From JAODBQ01 sp047602055 (lineage in GTDB: Bacteria > Actinomycetota > Acidimicrobiia > Acidimicrobiales > Ilumatobacteraceae): DNA of 64,000 nucleotides. The notes below the pieces were generated by a model, which made no database searches, was not told the origin of the DNA, and worked only from the letters and a program-made list of their open reading frames with translations. A program made the position numbers and the translations under genes. Positions within the stretch are counted from its first letter, which is position 1; each line of letters starts with the position of its first letter. Below are positions 16,317 through 27,422 of this stretch, piece by piece. The stretch covers positions 620,001 through 684,000 of the forward strand of contig JASGIG010000001.1 in NCBI GenBank assembly GCA_047602055.1, given 5' to 3'.

Positions 16317-17636
16317 ATGGTGATGCGGCGCATGACGTGGGCGGCGATGGACGAGCCGGCGCGAGCAGCCCTGTGCCGCCGCGGGCTGGAAGCGATCTTC
16401 GACGCGTCCTTGAAGACCCAGATCGGACGGATCATCGACGACGTCCGGGCCCATGGCGACGAGGCCGTCTGCCGCGCACTGCACGACTTCGACAAGGTCG
16501 ACCTGACGCCGTCGCAGCTCCGCGCCACCGACGACGAGATCGACTCGGCACGGATCGACGACGACGTCGACGCGGCGATCGACGACGCCATCGCCCACCT
16601 CCGGGCGTTCAACGAGCAGCTGATGGCGCGCGCCGCCGACTGGAGCTTCGAGAGCGAGCCGGGCCTGCACGTCGGCGAGAAGGTCACGCCGATCACCTCC
16701 GCGGGGCTGTTCGTGCCGAGCGGCAAGGCGTCGTACCCGAGCGTCGCCTACCAGCTCGGCGTGCCCGCGGTCGTCGCCGGCGTGTCGCAGATCGCCCTCG
16801 TCGTGCCGCCGCTGCCCGACGGCAGCGGCCGCATCGACCCTGCCGTGCTGGTCGTGTGCCGCAAGCTTGGCATCCGCGACGTGTTCCGTGTCAACGGCCC
16901 CGCCGGCGTCGCCGCGCTCGGCTTCGGCACCGCGACGATCCCGCAGGTGCGCAAGATCGTCGGGCCTGGCAGCCCGCCCGTGGCGTGCGCGCAGGTGGAG
17001 ATGCAGCGCTACGGGGTGGCGACGATGATGATCCTCGGGCCGACGGAGAGCATCGTCATCGCCGACGACAGCGCCGACGCCCGTCTGGCCGCCGCCGACC
17101 TGCTCAACGAGGCCGAGCACGGCACCGACTCGGCGACGCTGCTGATCACGACGTCGACGGCGCTGGCCGACGCGATCGACGTGTCGCTCACGTCGCAGCT
17201 GGCCGCACTCCCGGCGGCTCGGGCCGAGGCGGCGCGGGCCTCGCTGGGCGTCAACGGCGGGTGCGTGCTCGTCGACTCGCTCGCCGATGCCGCCGACGTC
17301 GCCAACCGCTGGGCCCCCGAGCACCTCCAGGTCGCCGTCGCGGCGGACGCCGAGGCCGACCTGCTCGACCGCCTGGTGAACGCCGGCGAGATCCTCGTCG
17401 GCCAGCACACCCTGTTCTCGGCCGGCAACTTCGTCATCGGCTGCCCGGCCAGCCTGCCGACCGGCGGCTTCGCCCACGTCTCCAGCGGGATCACCGCCGA
17501 GGCGTTCCTCAAGCGCACGGCGATCGCCCGCGCCGACGCGGCCGCCCTGGCGCGCATGTCCCCGACGATCCTGGCGATGAGCCGCCACGAAGGCTTCCCG
17601 GCCCACGCCAACGCGGTGTCGGTTCGGTCGGCCTGA
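16317..17636 (+). CDS. HisD-family dehydrogenase with altered zinc ligands
   Basis: Protein of 439 aa along the full length of histidinol dehydrogenase (NAD-dependent, zinc). Conserved: GLFVPSGKASYPSVAYQLGVPA, VNGPAGVAALGFGT, APEHLQV and EGFPAHANAV. Changed from the E. coli enzyme as I recall it: the zinc-ligand Gln of SQAEH is Glu here (LLNEAEHG), the ligand Asp of GDY is Asn (AGNF), and NHVLPT reads PASLPT. It is also not beside other his genes. It may act on a different alcohol, like the HisD-related sulfopropanediol dehydrogenases. True hisD is possible but less likely. Confidence 0.8.
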   Translation: MVMRRMTWAAMDEPARAALCRRGLEAIFDASLKTQIGRIIDDVRAHGDEAVCRALHDFDKVDLTPSQLRATDDEIDSARIDDDVDAAIDDAIAHLRAFNEQLMARAADWSFESEPGLHVGEKVTPITSAGLFVPSGKASYPSVAYQLGVPAVVAGVSQIALVVPPLPDGSGRIDPAVLVVCRKLGIRDVFRVNGPAGVAALGFGTATIPQVRKIVGPGSPPVACAQVEMQRYGVATMMILGPTESIVIADDSADARLAAADLLNEAEHGTDSATLLITTSTALADAIDVSLTSQLAALPAARAEAARASLGVNGGCVLVDSLADAADVANRWAPEHLQVAVAADAEADLLDRLVNAGEILVGQHTLFSAGNFVIGCPASLPTGGFAHVSSGITAEAFLKRTAIARADAAALARMSPTILAMSRHEGFPAHANAVSVRSA

Positions 17637-17674
17637 CGGCCGAACTTGACGGTCGGCCTCCGGCCGACCCGTCC

Positions 17675-17701
17675 GGCGGGCTCCCTGGCGGTCGCGCCGC
17701 C
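17675..17701. repeat. 27-bp interspersed repeat, inverted match at 29682-29708
   Basis: These 27 bases, beginning GGCGGGCTCCCTGG, are the exact reverse complement of 29682-29708, about 12 kb away. Weaker similarity continues for some 40 bp on one side. Both copies are intergenic. Confidence 0.7.
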
Positions 17702-17790
17702 GGGTGCGACCCGGTACGAGCCTCACACGGGCCGAAGCGTTGGGAGCCCGCGGGTGAGGGACGGGCGCGGCGGGCACCGCTGAGCAGGAC

Positions 17791-17837
17791 TTTGCTCGAG
17801 CGAACAAACCGAGTGCACGTTTGATCGCTCGAACAAA
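17791..17837. promoter_or_regulatory. Pair of 18-bp dyads in a convergent gap
   Basis: TTTGCTCGAGCGAACAAA (17791-17808) and TTTGATCGCTCGAACAAA (17820-17837) share TTTGNTCGNNCGAACAAA with near-perfect dyad symmetry, start to start 29 bp apart. They look like paired operator sites, yet the gap lies between the convergent ends of the HisD-like gene and clpB. The target gene or protein is unknown. Confidence 0.45.
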
Positions 17838-17866
17838 TCCCCGGGCAGCCGCCGACCCGCCGGCGC

Positions 17867-17905
17867 GATGAGTTGTGAGCCGAACAGTCCGGCTCATCAC
17901 TCATG
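17867..17905. repeat. Palindrome, 16-bp arms and 7-nt loop, copy A
   Basis: Arms 17867-17882 and 17890-17905 around a 7-nt loop, starting GATGAGTTGTGAGCCG, with a few arm mismatches. It is 18 bp past the clpB stop. A perfect version lies at 21668-21706, with 33 of 39 bases shared by my count. It may serve as a transcription end in addition to being a repeat. Confidence 0.7.
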
Positions 17906-17922
17906 TCACGACGGCACGGCTG

Positions 17923-20428
<2,506 letters not shown>

Positions 20429-20455
20429 GCCTCAAGTGTACTCCTTCGCAAGAAA

Positions 20456-20476
20456 CTTGACACGATATGTATCAAG
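20456..20476 (-). promoter_or_regulatory. HAIR-like box (HspR operator) upstream of clpB
   Basis: CTTGA, 11 nt, TCAAG reproduces the core of the HspR-associated inverted repeat (CTTGAGT-N7-ACTCAAG) of actinobacterial dnaK and clpB promoters. It lies 28 bp upstream of the clpB ATG in unusually AT-rich sequence. HspR itself is not encoded in this window. Confidence 0.72.
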
Positions 20477-20658
20477 TTTTGCGGTCGCCCGCGCCGCACA
20501 TCCAAGCGGGGAGAACCCGGTCAGCGACGCGACACGAACGTCACGGATCGCTGTCGTCACATCGTCGAGAACACCCATGGGCTGCCCCAAACGCGCGCCG
20601 GAACCCGGCCGCTCACCACCGCGGGCCGGGCCTCGAGACCGTCGCTAGCGTCGGGCGG

Positions 20659-21672
20659 ATGGCGACGTACGGCGTGCTGGCCTCAAGCCCGACGGTGGTC
20701 AATGGGTGGTACGCAGTGGCGCGCAGCGTCGAGGTCACCCAGGGCGTGGCGCTCGCGGTCCGACTCCTCGAGCGCGACCTCGTGCTGTGGCGCGGCCCGG
20801 ACGGCGCCGCCGTCGCCGCTCCGGACCGCTGCCCGCACCGCGAGGCGCCGCTCAGCGCGGGCACCGTCGACGACGGCTGCCTGAGCTGCGCCTACCACGG
20901 CTGGACGTTTGCCGCCGGCGGCCACTGCGTGCGTGTGCCGTCGAACCCCGAGTCGGTGCCGCCACCGCCACGAGCCCACCTCGTCGCCCACCACTGCGTC
21001 GAGCGCTACGGGCTGGCGTGGGTGTGCCTCGGCGAGCCCGCCGGCGACGTCCCGTGCATCGAGCAGGAGGCCGACCCGGCGTTCCGCCGGATCAACGCGC
21101 CGGTCGAGCCGTGGCGCACGTCGGCGACGCGGATGGTCGACAACTTCCTCGACATCAGCCACTTCCCGTACGTCCACACCGGCACGTTCGGCCGGGCCCA
21201 GGACACGCTCGTGCCGAAGGTGGAGATCACCGGGCTCGACGGCGGCTGGACGGGCTACCGCTACGAGGTGCTGGCCAACAACGCCGACGCCGGCACGCTG
21301 GCCAGCGGCCAGGCCGCGGGCGTCGTCGAGCGGTCGATGACCACCGGCTTCCAGCTGCCGTTCCACGTGCGCAGCACGATCCGCTACGACACCGGCTTGG
21401 AGCACGTGCTCCTGCTGCTGTCGGCGCCGGTCGACGACGTGACGTCGCTGTTCACGTTCGTCGTGTGGCGCAACGACGACTTCTCGGTGTCCGCCGAGGA
21501 GGTGATCCGCTTCGACCTGGCGATCGGGGCGGAGGACAAGCGGATGCTGGAGCTGGTGCCCGGCCTCCTGCCGCTCGACCAGACGACGCTGGTCAGCGTG
21601 CAGGCCGACCGCTGCTCGGTCGAGTGGCGCCGCCGCCTGGCCGCCAGCCTGCAGCCGCCCGCCACGCGATGA
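20659..21672 (+). CDS. VanA-like Rieske non-haem iron oxygenase
   Basis: Oxygenase component that demethylates or hydroxylates aromatic or similar substrates, 337 aa, close to vanillate O-demethylase in size. Rieske ligands are C58-P-H60 and C77-A-Y-H80. The mononuclear iron site is DNFLDISHFPYVHTG with H168 and H173, and bridging D161 or D165. No reductase gene adjoins it; the FAD reductase at 59091 is a distant candidate. It precedes an SsuBCA-type importer on the same strand, suggesting that the importer supplies its substrate. An ATG at 20659 was preferred to a later GTG. Confidence 0.9.
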   Translation: MATYGVLASSPTVVNGWYAVARSVEVTQGVALAVRLLERDLVLWRGPDGAAVAAPDRCPHREAPLSAGTVDDGCLSCAYHGWTFAAGGHCVRVPSNPESVPPPPRAHLVAHHCVERYGLAWVCLGEPAGDVPCIEQEADPAFRRINAPVEPWRTSATRMVDNFLDISHFPYVHTGTFGRAQDTLVPKVEITGLDGGWTGYRYEVLANNADAGTLASGQAAGVVERSMTTGFQLPFHVRSTIRYDTGLEHVLLLLSAPVDDVTSLFTFVVWRNDDFSVSAEEVIRFDLAIGAEDKRMLELVPGLLPLDQTTLVSVQADRCSVEWRRRLAASLQPPATR

Positions 21673-21706
21673 GTGATGAGCCGGACACTTCGGCTCATCA
21701 CTCATC
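21668..21706. repeat. Palindrome, perfect 16-bp arms and 7-nt loop, copy B
   Basis: GATGAGTGATGAGCCG (21668-21683) and its exact complement (21691-21706) around GACACTT. It overlaps the stop codon of the Rieske gene. Sister of 17867-17905. It may insulate the Rieske gene from the transporter genes. Confidence 0.75.
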
Positions 21707-21782
21707 TCGACCACCTCGACAGCACACGACGTGACGGACGGCACGCACCTCGGTTGGTCTGATGGTCAGACCATGTGACAGG

Positions 21783-22613
<831 letters not shown>

Positions 22614-22614
<1 letters not shown>

Positions 22615-23447
22615 TGCGCACGATGGCCGACACCGCCGCCGCGAGCACGGCGCCATCGGCCGGCCCCGGGTCCGGCCGGCCGTTCTGGCGCATCCTGCTG
22701 GCGGCCGTCGCCCCGCTGCTCGGCCTCACCCTGTTCCTGCTCGGCTGGCAGGCGTACGTCCGGATCTTCGACAAGCCGCAGTACGTGCTGCCGGCGCCGA
22801 GCGACATCGTCCGCCACCTGATCAGCGACCTGTCCTTCTACTGGGACAACGCCCGCCCCACGTTGTGGGAGGCGTTCCTCGGCTTCGTCGTCGCGTTCGT
22901 GATCGCGATGGTCGTCGCCTCGGTCCTCGCCCACTCGCGGTTCATCGAGCGGATGACGATGCCGGTCGTCGTGCTCGCCCAGGTGACCCCGTTGATCGCC
23001 TACGCCCCGGCGTTCGTCATCTGGTTCGGCTTCGGCCTCACCCCGATCCTGGCGATGACGGCGATCGTCTGCGGCGTCCCGTTCCTCCTCAACGCGGTCA
23101 CCGGCCTGCGCTCGGTCGACCCGAACCTGCTGGAGCTGGCCCGCTCGGTCGACGCCAGCACGTGGGAGATCTACGTCCGCCTGCGGTTGCCGTCGGCCCT
23201 GCCGAGCGTGTTCGTCGCCGCCCGCGTCGCCGTCGGCCTGGCGCTGCTCGGCGCCGTGCTCGGTGAGTTCTTCGCCGGCGTCAGCACCGGGCTCGGCTTC
23301 GCGGTGAAGTACGCGATCAACCACAACCTGCCGTTGCAGCTGTGGGCCGCGGTGTACGTGCTCGCCGTGCTCGGTGCTGCGGCAATCGTGCTGATCGGCG
23401 GCCTCGAACGCATCGTCCTGCACTGGCACGCCAGCCAGCGCAGCTGA
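22614..23447 (+). CDS. ABC permease, SsuC/TauC type
   Basis: Membrane permease, 277 aa, about six helices, with EAA loop ELARSVDASTWEIYVRLRLP and the family motif PSALPSVFVAARVAVGLALLG. The ATG shares a base with the ATPase stop (TGATG). It belongs to the same operon as the Rieske oxygenase, ATPase and binding protein. The substrate class (sulfonate, taurine, nitrate, aromatic acid, pyrimidine) cannot be told from sequence. Confidence 0.92.
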
Positions 23448-23487
23448 CGGCACTCCCCTTCGTCCATCCAGCAAGCAAGGAGCCCAG

Positions 23488-24660
23488 ATGACCAGCGTGA
23501 CCAGACGGTTCGGCGTGGCGACGACCCTCATCGCCCTCGCGCTCGGCGTCGCCGCCTGCGGCAGCGACTCGAAGCCGGCGGCGACGACGGGCACGACCGC
23601 GGGCACGACGCCGAGCAGCGGTGCCGCCGACTCGACGCCGGCCTCGGGCGTGACCGCCGAGGGGATCTCCGCCGAGGAGTGCGCGGCGAACAAGGCGGCG
23701 GGGAAGATCACCTACCTCAGCGGCTTCGACTTCAGCGCCGAGGCGTCGATCATCGACGTCATCGTCGCCAAGCAGAAGGGCTACTTCGAGAAGATGTGCC
23801 TCGACGTCGAGCTGCGCCCCGGGCTGTCGACGACCAACTACCCGCTGGTCGCCGCCAACCAGGCGCAGTTCTCCTCGGCCGGCAACCTCACCGAGATCCT
23901 CAACTTCTCGACGAGCGGGGCGCGCTTCGTCGCACTCGCCAACTACGGCAAGGCTCCGATCGAGGCGCTGGTCACCAAGGACCCGACGATCACCGACCTC
24001 ACCCAGCTGAAGGGCAAGACGATCGGCGTCAAGGGCGACCTGCCACCGTCGCTCGTGGCGATGCTGGCCAAGGCCGGCCTCGTGCGCGGCACCGACTACA
24101 AGGAGATCATCCTCGAGGGCTACGACCCGGTCGCCCAGCTGCAGCTGGACATCGACGCGCTGCCGGTCTACAAGAACAACGAGCCGCGGGCCCTCGACGC
24201 CGCCGGCGTCAAGTACGCACTGTTCGACCCGGCGAAGTCCGACATCCCCGGATCGTTCGGGCTGATCTACACGTCCGCGCAGTTCGCCAAGGACCACCCG
24301 ACCGCCGTCGCCGGCTTCACCCGCGCCGCTCTGCGCGGCATGGAGGACGCCATCGCCGACCCGGCCGCCGCGGTGAAGATGTCGGTCGACATGATCAACG
24401 CCGCCGGCAACCAGTACTTCCTCACCGAGGAGGGCGAGACGTTCCGGTGGACGACCGAGCTGGGGATCATCAAGGACGCCACCCCAGCCGGCGAGCCGAT
24501 CGGCCTGATCGACCCGGACCGCTTCAAGAGCGAGTACGACGCCTACGAGGCCGCCGGGGCGTTCCCCGACGGTGCCCCAGAGCTCTACGACGCATGGGAC
24601 GCCGACCTCGCCCGGTCCATGTACGACAGCAGCGGCAAGGTGATCTGGCCCGCCTCCTGA
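23488..24660 (+). CDS. NitT/TauT-type substrate-binding lipoprotein
   Basis: Lipoprotein of 390 aa: lipobox GVAAC with Cys24, a Thr/Ser/Ala linker to about residue 65, then an NMT1/SsuA-like body (GFDFSAEASIIDVIVAKQKG, LKGKTIGVKGDLPPSLVAM). AAGGAG lies 7 nt upstream of the ATG. It is last in the Rieske-transporter operon. Its 3' end overlaps by 76 bp the convergent gene at 24585. Confidence 0.9.
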   Translation: MTSVTRRFGVATTLIALALGVAACGSDSKPAATTGTTAGTTPSSGAADSTPASGVTAEGISAEECAANKAAGKITYLSGFDFSAEASIIDVIVAKQKGYFEKMCLDVELRPGLSTTNYPLVAANQAQFSSAGNLTEILNFSTSGARFVALANYGKAPIEALVTKDPTITDLTQLKGKTIGVKGDLPPSLVAMLAKAGLVRGTDYKEIILEGYDPVAQLQLDIDALPVYKNNEPRALDAAGVKYALFDPAKSDIPGSFGLIYTSAQFAKDHPTAVAGFTRAALRGMEDAIADPAAAVKMSVDMINAAGNQYFLTEEGETFRWTTELGIIKDATPAGEPIGLIDPDRFKSEYDAYEAAGAFPDGAPELYDAWDADLARSMYDSSGKVIWPAS

Positions 24661-25595
24661 CGCGTCAGAACACCGCTCGCTCCGCTCGCTCTCGCACCGC
24701 TGCGGACCGGCTCGACCGGACGCAACGTCCGAGGGAGGTCGACATACCGTTCGAGCGCGGCGAAGTCGTCGGTGCGCAGCCCGTCGACGTGACCGAGCGT
24801 CAGCCACCAGGCGACCTCGACGAGCAGGCGGCGGTCAACGGACGGGAACGGCAGGGCGCGCAGCACGTCGTCGTCGGTGGCGCGCATCGCTGCGAGATCG
24901 ATGCCGGACGCCGCCAGCGCCGGTTGCCCGGGCCGCAGCGACGCCCCGACCGCGAGGCGCCAGGCGTAGTCGACCAGGCGCGGCTGCAGCGCGGCCAGCC
25001 GCGACCACAGCTCGTTGTTCAACAGGACGACGCCCGGATCGAACGGCGGGACGGCCGGCACGCCCTCCTGGGCGGCGAGCCGGGCAAGCAGCGGCTCATC
25101 GAGCAGTCGGCGGTCGACATGGTGGCCGCTGCGCGCGCTGTGCGGCTCCTCGCCGGCGACGAGGTCCGCGCCGTGACCGAGATCGAAGAGGTCGGCGACG
25201 TCGGCATCGACGACGGCGTGCTGATCGCACAGCAGCACCTGCGCCGGCGCCAGCTCGACGACCTCGTGGAACACGAGCAGGCGGGCGAGCAGCGGCTCGC
25301 CGACGAACACCGACCAACCGGTCGGGCTCAGCTCGGCGAGGCGGCTGCCGAACGGCTCGAGCGGGCGCAGCTCGACGCCGTGGACGGCGCAGATCGTCGC
25401 CAGCTCGGCGGGCACGTCACCGAACGCGAACAACACGACCGGCAGTTCGGCGTTGTGGGCGCGCAGCGTGCTGACGCTGCCGGCGAAGCGCCAGATCGCC
25501 GAGCTGCGCCCGCCGCCACCACCGGGCAGGGCCAGCGCGTACACGACCACGCGGCCGCCGGCGATCGGCTCGGGGTGGGGTCGGTCGCGGTCCAT
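24585..25595 (-). CDS. Putative glycosyltransferase-like protein
   Basis: About 336 aa, no signal peptide. The middle resembles GT-A nucleotide-sugar folds of the GT8 type: VLLCDQHAVVDADVADLFDL where a DxD-like metal site would be, and PGVVLLNNELWSRL like the NxGV(M)LxN motif. The DxD is imperfect, so activity is unsure. The start is ATG 25595, with GTG 25601 as an alternative; neither has a clear ribosome site. The C-terminus overlaps the convergent binding-protein gene by 76 bp, so the true stop is uncertain. Function not established. Confidence 0.6.
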   Translation of the reverse strand: MDRDRPHPEPIAGGRVVVYALALPGGGGGRSSAIWRFAGSVSTLRAHNAELPVVLFAFGDVPAELATICAVHGVELRPLEPFGSRLAELSPTGWSVFVGEPLLARLLVFHEVVELAPAQVLLCDQHAVVDADVADLFDLGHGADLVAGEEPHSARSGHHVDRRLLDEPLLARLAAQEGVPAVPPFDPGVVLLNNELWSRLAALQPRLVDYAWRLAVGASLRPGQPALAASGIDLAAMRATDDDVLRALPFPSVDRRLLVEVAWWLTLGHVDGLRTDDFAALERYVDLPRTLRPVEPVRSGARASGASGVLTRQEAGQITLPLLSYMDRARSASHAS

Positions 25596-25652
25596 CGCCA
25601 CACAGACCCCGGGACGCTCCGCCGGATACGGGAGATCGTCGGCGTGGCGCCG

Positions 25653-25975
25653 TTACGGCATCGCCGGTTGGCCGGCCGACTCATCCGGCAGGCTGACGAA
25701 CGTCGCCGTGGCGTTGGTGGCGGCGGCGGCGATCAGACCCTGCGACACGCGCGCCTCGCCGGTGATGAACAGCTTGCGGCGCTCCCGCCCGACGAGGCCG
25801 GGAGCTCGACCGGCTCGAACAGCGGGGTGCCGGCGACGTAGCGGATGGTCGGCTCGCCGGTGAACGCGACGACCTGCTGGATCGTCAGGACGAAGTGGCC
25901 GGCGTGGCCACGCGCCGCCAGCTCGCGTGCCGACTCGGCGGCGTCGTCGGCAGACGCGGCCAGTTGATCGGCCAC
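25653..25975 (-). CDS. Small hypothetical protein, frameshifted near 25785
   Basis: About 107 residues if one missing base is restored. The first frame gives ADQLAASADDAAESARELAA through FTGEPTIRYVAGTPLFEPVE. A neighbouring frame then continues with LVGRERRKLFITGEARVSQG and FVSLPDESAGQPAMP to a TAA at 25653. Both halves have codon use like real genes of this genome. No family recognised and no membrane segment. GTG at 25975 is the likely start. It sits upstream of the glycosyltransferase-like gene on the same strand. Confidence 0.5.
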
Positions 25976-26005
25976 GGTCCGATCATGGCCCAGCTGACGA
26001 CGAGC

Positions 26006-26545
26006 TCAGGGCTTCGACGTGGTGGTGGTGCGGCCGGCCGTCGTCGTGGAACCTGCGGCCGCCGTCGTGGTGGCGCCGGCCGTCGTCGTCGGCGCCTTCG
26101 TGGTGCTCGGCGCTGCGGTCGAGACGGTGCACGCGCCGGCCGGGATCGTGATCACGTCGCCGGGGTGGATGACGTGGTTGATGCCGTCGGACCAGGTGTT
26201 GGCGGCGACGAGCACATCGATCGTGATGCAGTGCTTCTTGGCGATGGCGAACAGCGAGTCGCCCTTCGCCACCGTGTACTGCCCGGGGGCGGCCGTCGTC
26301 GTGCCGGGCGCCGTGCTGGAGCCCGCCGCCGTCGTCGTCGACCCACCGGCCACCGTCGTCGTCGCGCCGGCCACCGTGGTGGTGACGCCGGCCACCGTGG
26401 TGATCGGCGTGCTGATCGGCGTGCTCGCCGCCGGCTTGTCGTCCGATCCGCACGCCCCGAGCAGCCCGACGCCGATCACGACCGACACCAGCGATGCAGT
26501 GATCCGCCGGCGGCCGGTCGAGGTGCACCCCTTCACCTCGTCCAT
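26006..26545 (-). CDS. LysM-domain lipoprotein
   Basis: Secreted lipoprotein, 179 aa, with lipobox LLGAC (Cys32) and a long Thr/Ala/Gly/Ser linker. It has one LysM module (YTVAKGDSLFAIAKKHCITI ... NHVIHPGDVITIP, about residues 88-138) and a Thr-rich tail. LysM binds peptidoglycan N-acetylglucosamine, so it should be tethered to the membrane and hold the wall. Two cysteines in the module (KKHC and AGAC) could form a disulfide. It diverges from larB. Confidence 0.88.
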   Translation of the reverse strand: MDEVKGCTSTGRRRITASLVSVVIGVGLLGACGSDDKPAASTPISTPITTVAGVTTTVAGATTTVAGGSTTTAAGSSTAPGTTTAAPGQYTVAKGDSLFAIAKKHCITIDVLVAANTWSDGINHVIHPGDVITIPAGACTVSTAAPSTTKAPTTTAGATTTAAAGSTTTAGRTTTTSKP

Positions 26546-26677
26546 CCCCCGACGTTACCGCGCCCGCCCGAAGGCCCAGCGCGCGGCAGCCTCACGCCGT
26601 GCAGTGGACACATGGCGGGGCGGCGACGGCTCGGCCGCCAGGAGGGCGGTCCGGTGTGACGGCGGCAGAATGGGGCG

Positions 26678-27418
26678 GTGGACGAGACACGGCTGCGGCG
26701 ACTGCTCGACGGCGTGCGCGCCGGCGACGTCGCGCCGGACGACGCCGTCGCCGAGCTGCGACGGCTGCCGTTCGCCGAGGTCGGCGACGCGCTCGTCGAC
26801 CACCACCGCCACCTGCGCCAGGGGATGCCCGAGGCGATCTTCGGTCGCGGCAAGTCGCCGGAGCAGTGCGTCGCGATCGTCGGCGAGCTGCTCGACCACG
26901 GCGACGGCCCGGTGCTGCTCACGCGAGTCGACGACGCTCAGCGCAAGGCGGTGCTGGCAATCCATCCCGGGGCCATCGAGCGCGGCGGCTGCCTGCTGTG
27001 GCGGGTGCCGGCGCCCGACGACGGGGGCCGGCGGGTGCTCGTCGTCAGCGCCGGTACGAGCGACGTCCCGGTCGTCGACGAGTGCGTGCTCACCCTTGCC
27101 ACCCATGGCATCGCCGCCGACCGCCTCGTCGACGTCGGCGTCGCCGGCCTCCACCGCCTGCTCGCCCACGTGGACCGGGTGGCCGCCGCCGATGCCGTGG
27201 TGGTCGTCGCCGGGATGGAGGGCGCGCTCGCCAGCGTGATCGGCGGGCTCACCGCCGCGCCCGTGGTGGCGGTGCCGACGAGCGTCGGCTACGGGGCGGG
27301 GCTCGACGGGGTCACCGCGCTGCTGGCGATGCACGCCTCGTGCGCCAGCGGGATCACCGTCGTCGGCATCGACAACGGCTTCGGCGCGGCCTGCGCGATC
27401 GTTCGCATGCTGCGCTAG
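26678..27418 (+). CDS. larB: LarB, nickel-pincer cofactor carboxylase/hydrolase
   Basis: Carboxylates and hydrolyses nicotinic acid adenine dinucleotide in the first step of nickel-pincer nucleotide (NPN) cofactor synthesis; related to PurE. 246 aa. The C-terminal PurE-like core is clear: VVSAGTSDVPVVDEC, DVGVAGLHRLL, VVVVAGMEGALASVIGGL and VAVPTSVGYGAG. The GTG at 26678 has GG-rich sequence ahead. larC follows after 4 bp, which points to coupled expression. Confidence 0.93.
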   Translation: MDETRLRRLLDGVRAGDVAPDDAVAELRRLPFAEVGDALVDHHRHLRQGMPEAIFGRGKSPEQCVAIVGELLDHGDGPVLLTRVDDAQRKAVLAIHPGAIERGGCLLWRVPAPDDGGRRVLVVSAGTSDVPVVDECVLTLATHGIAADRLVDVGVAGLHRLLAHVDRVAAADAVVVVAGMEGALASVIGGLTAAPVVAVPTSVGYGAGLDGVTALLAMHASCASGITVVGIDNGFGAACAIVRMLR

Positions 27419-27422
27419 ACCC

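Noticed and set aside
17791..17837. LexA (SOS) boxes
   Set aside because: The sites hold CGAAC but lack the GTTCG partner at the right spacing for the known actinobacterial SOS box.
14871..17900. Single 1009-aa protein on the minus strand
   Set aside because: Only the part from 16094 down is PurA; the rest is antisense of the HisD-like gene and intergenic sequence.
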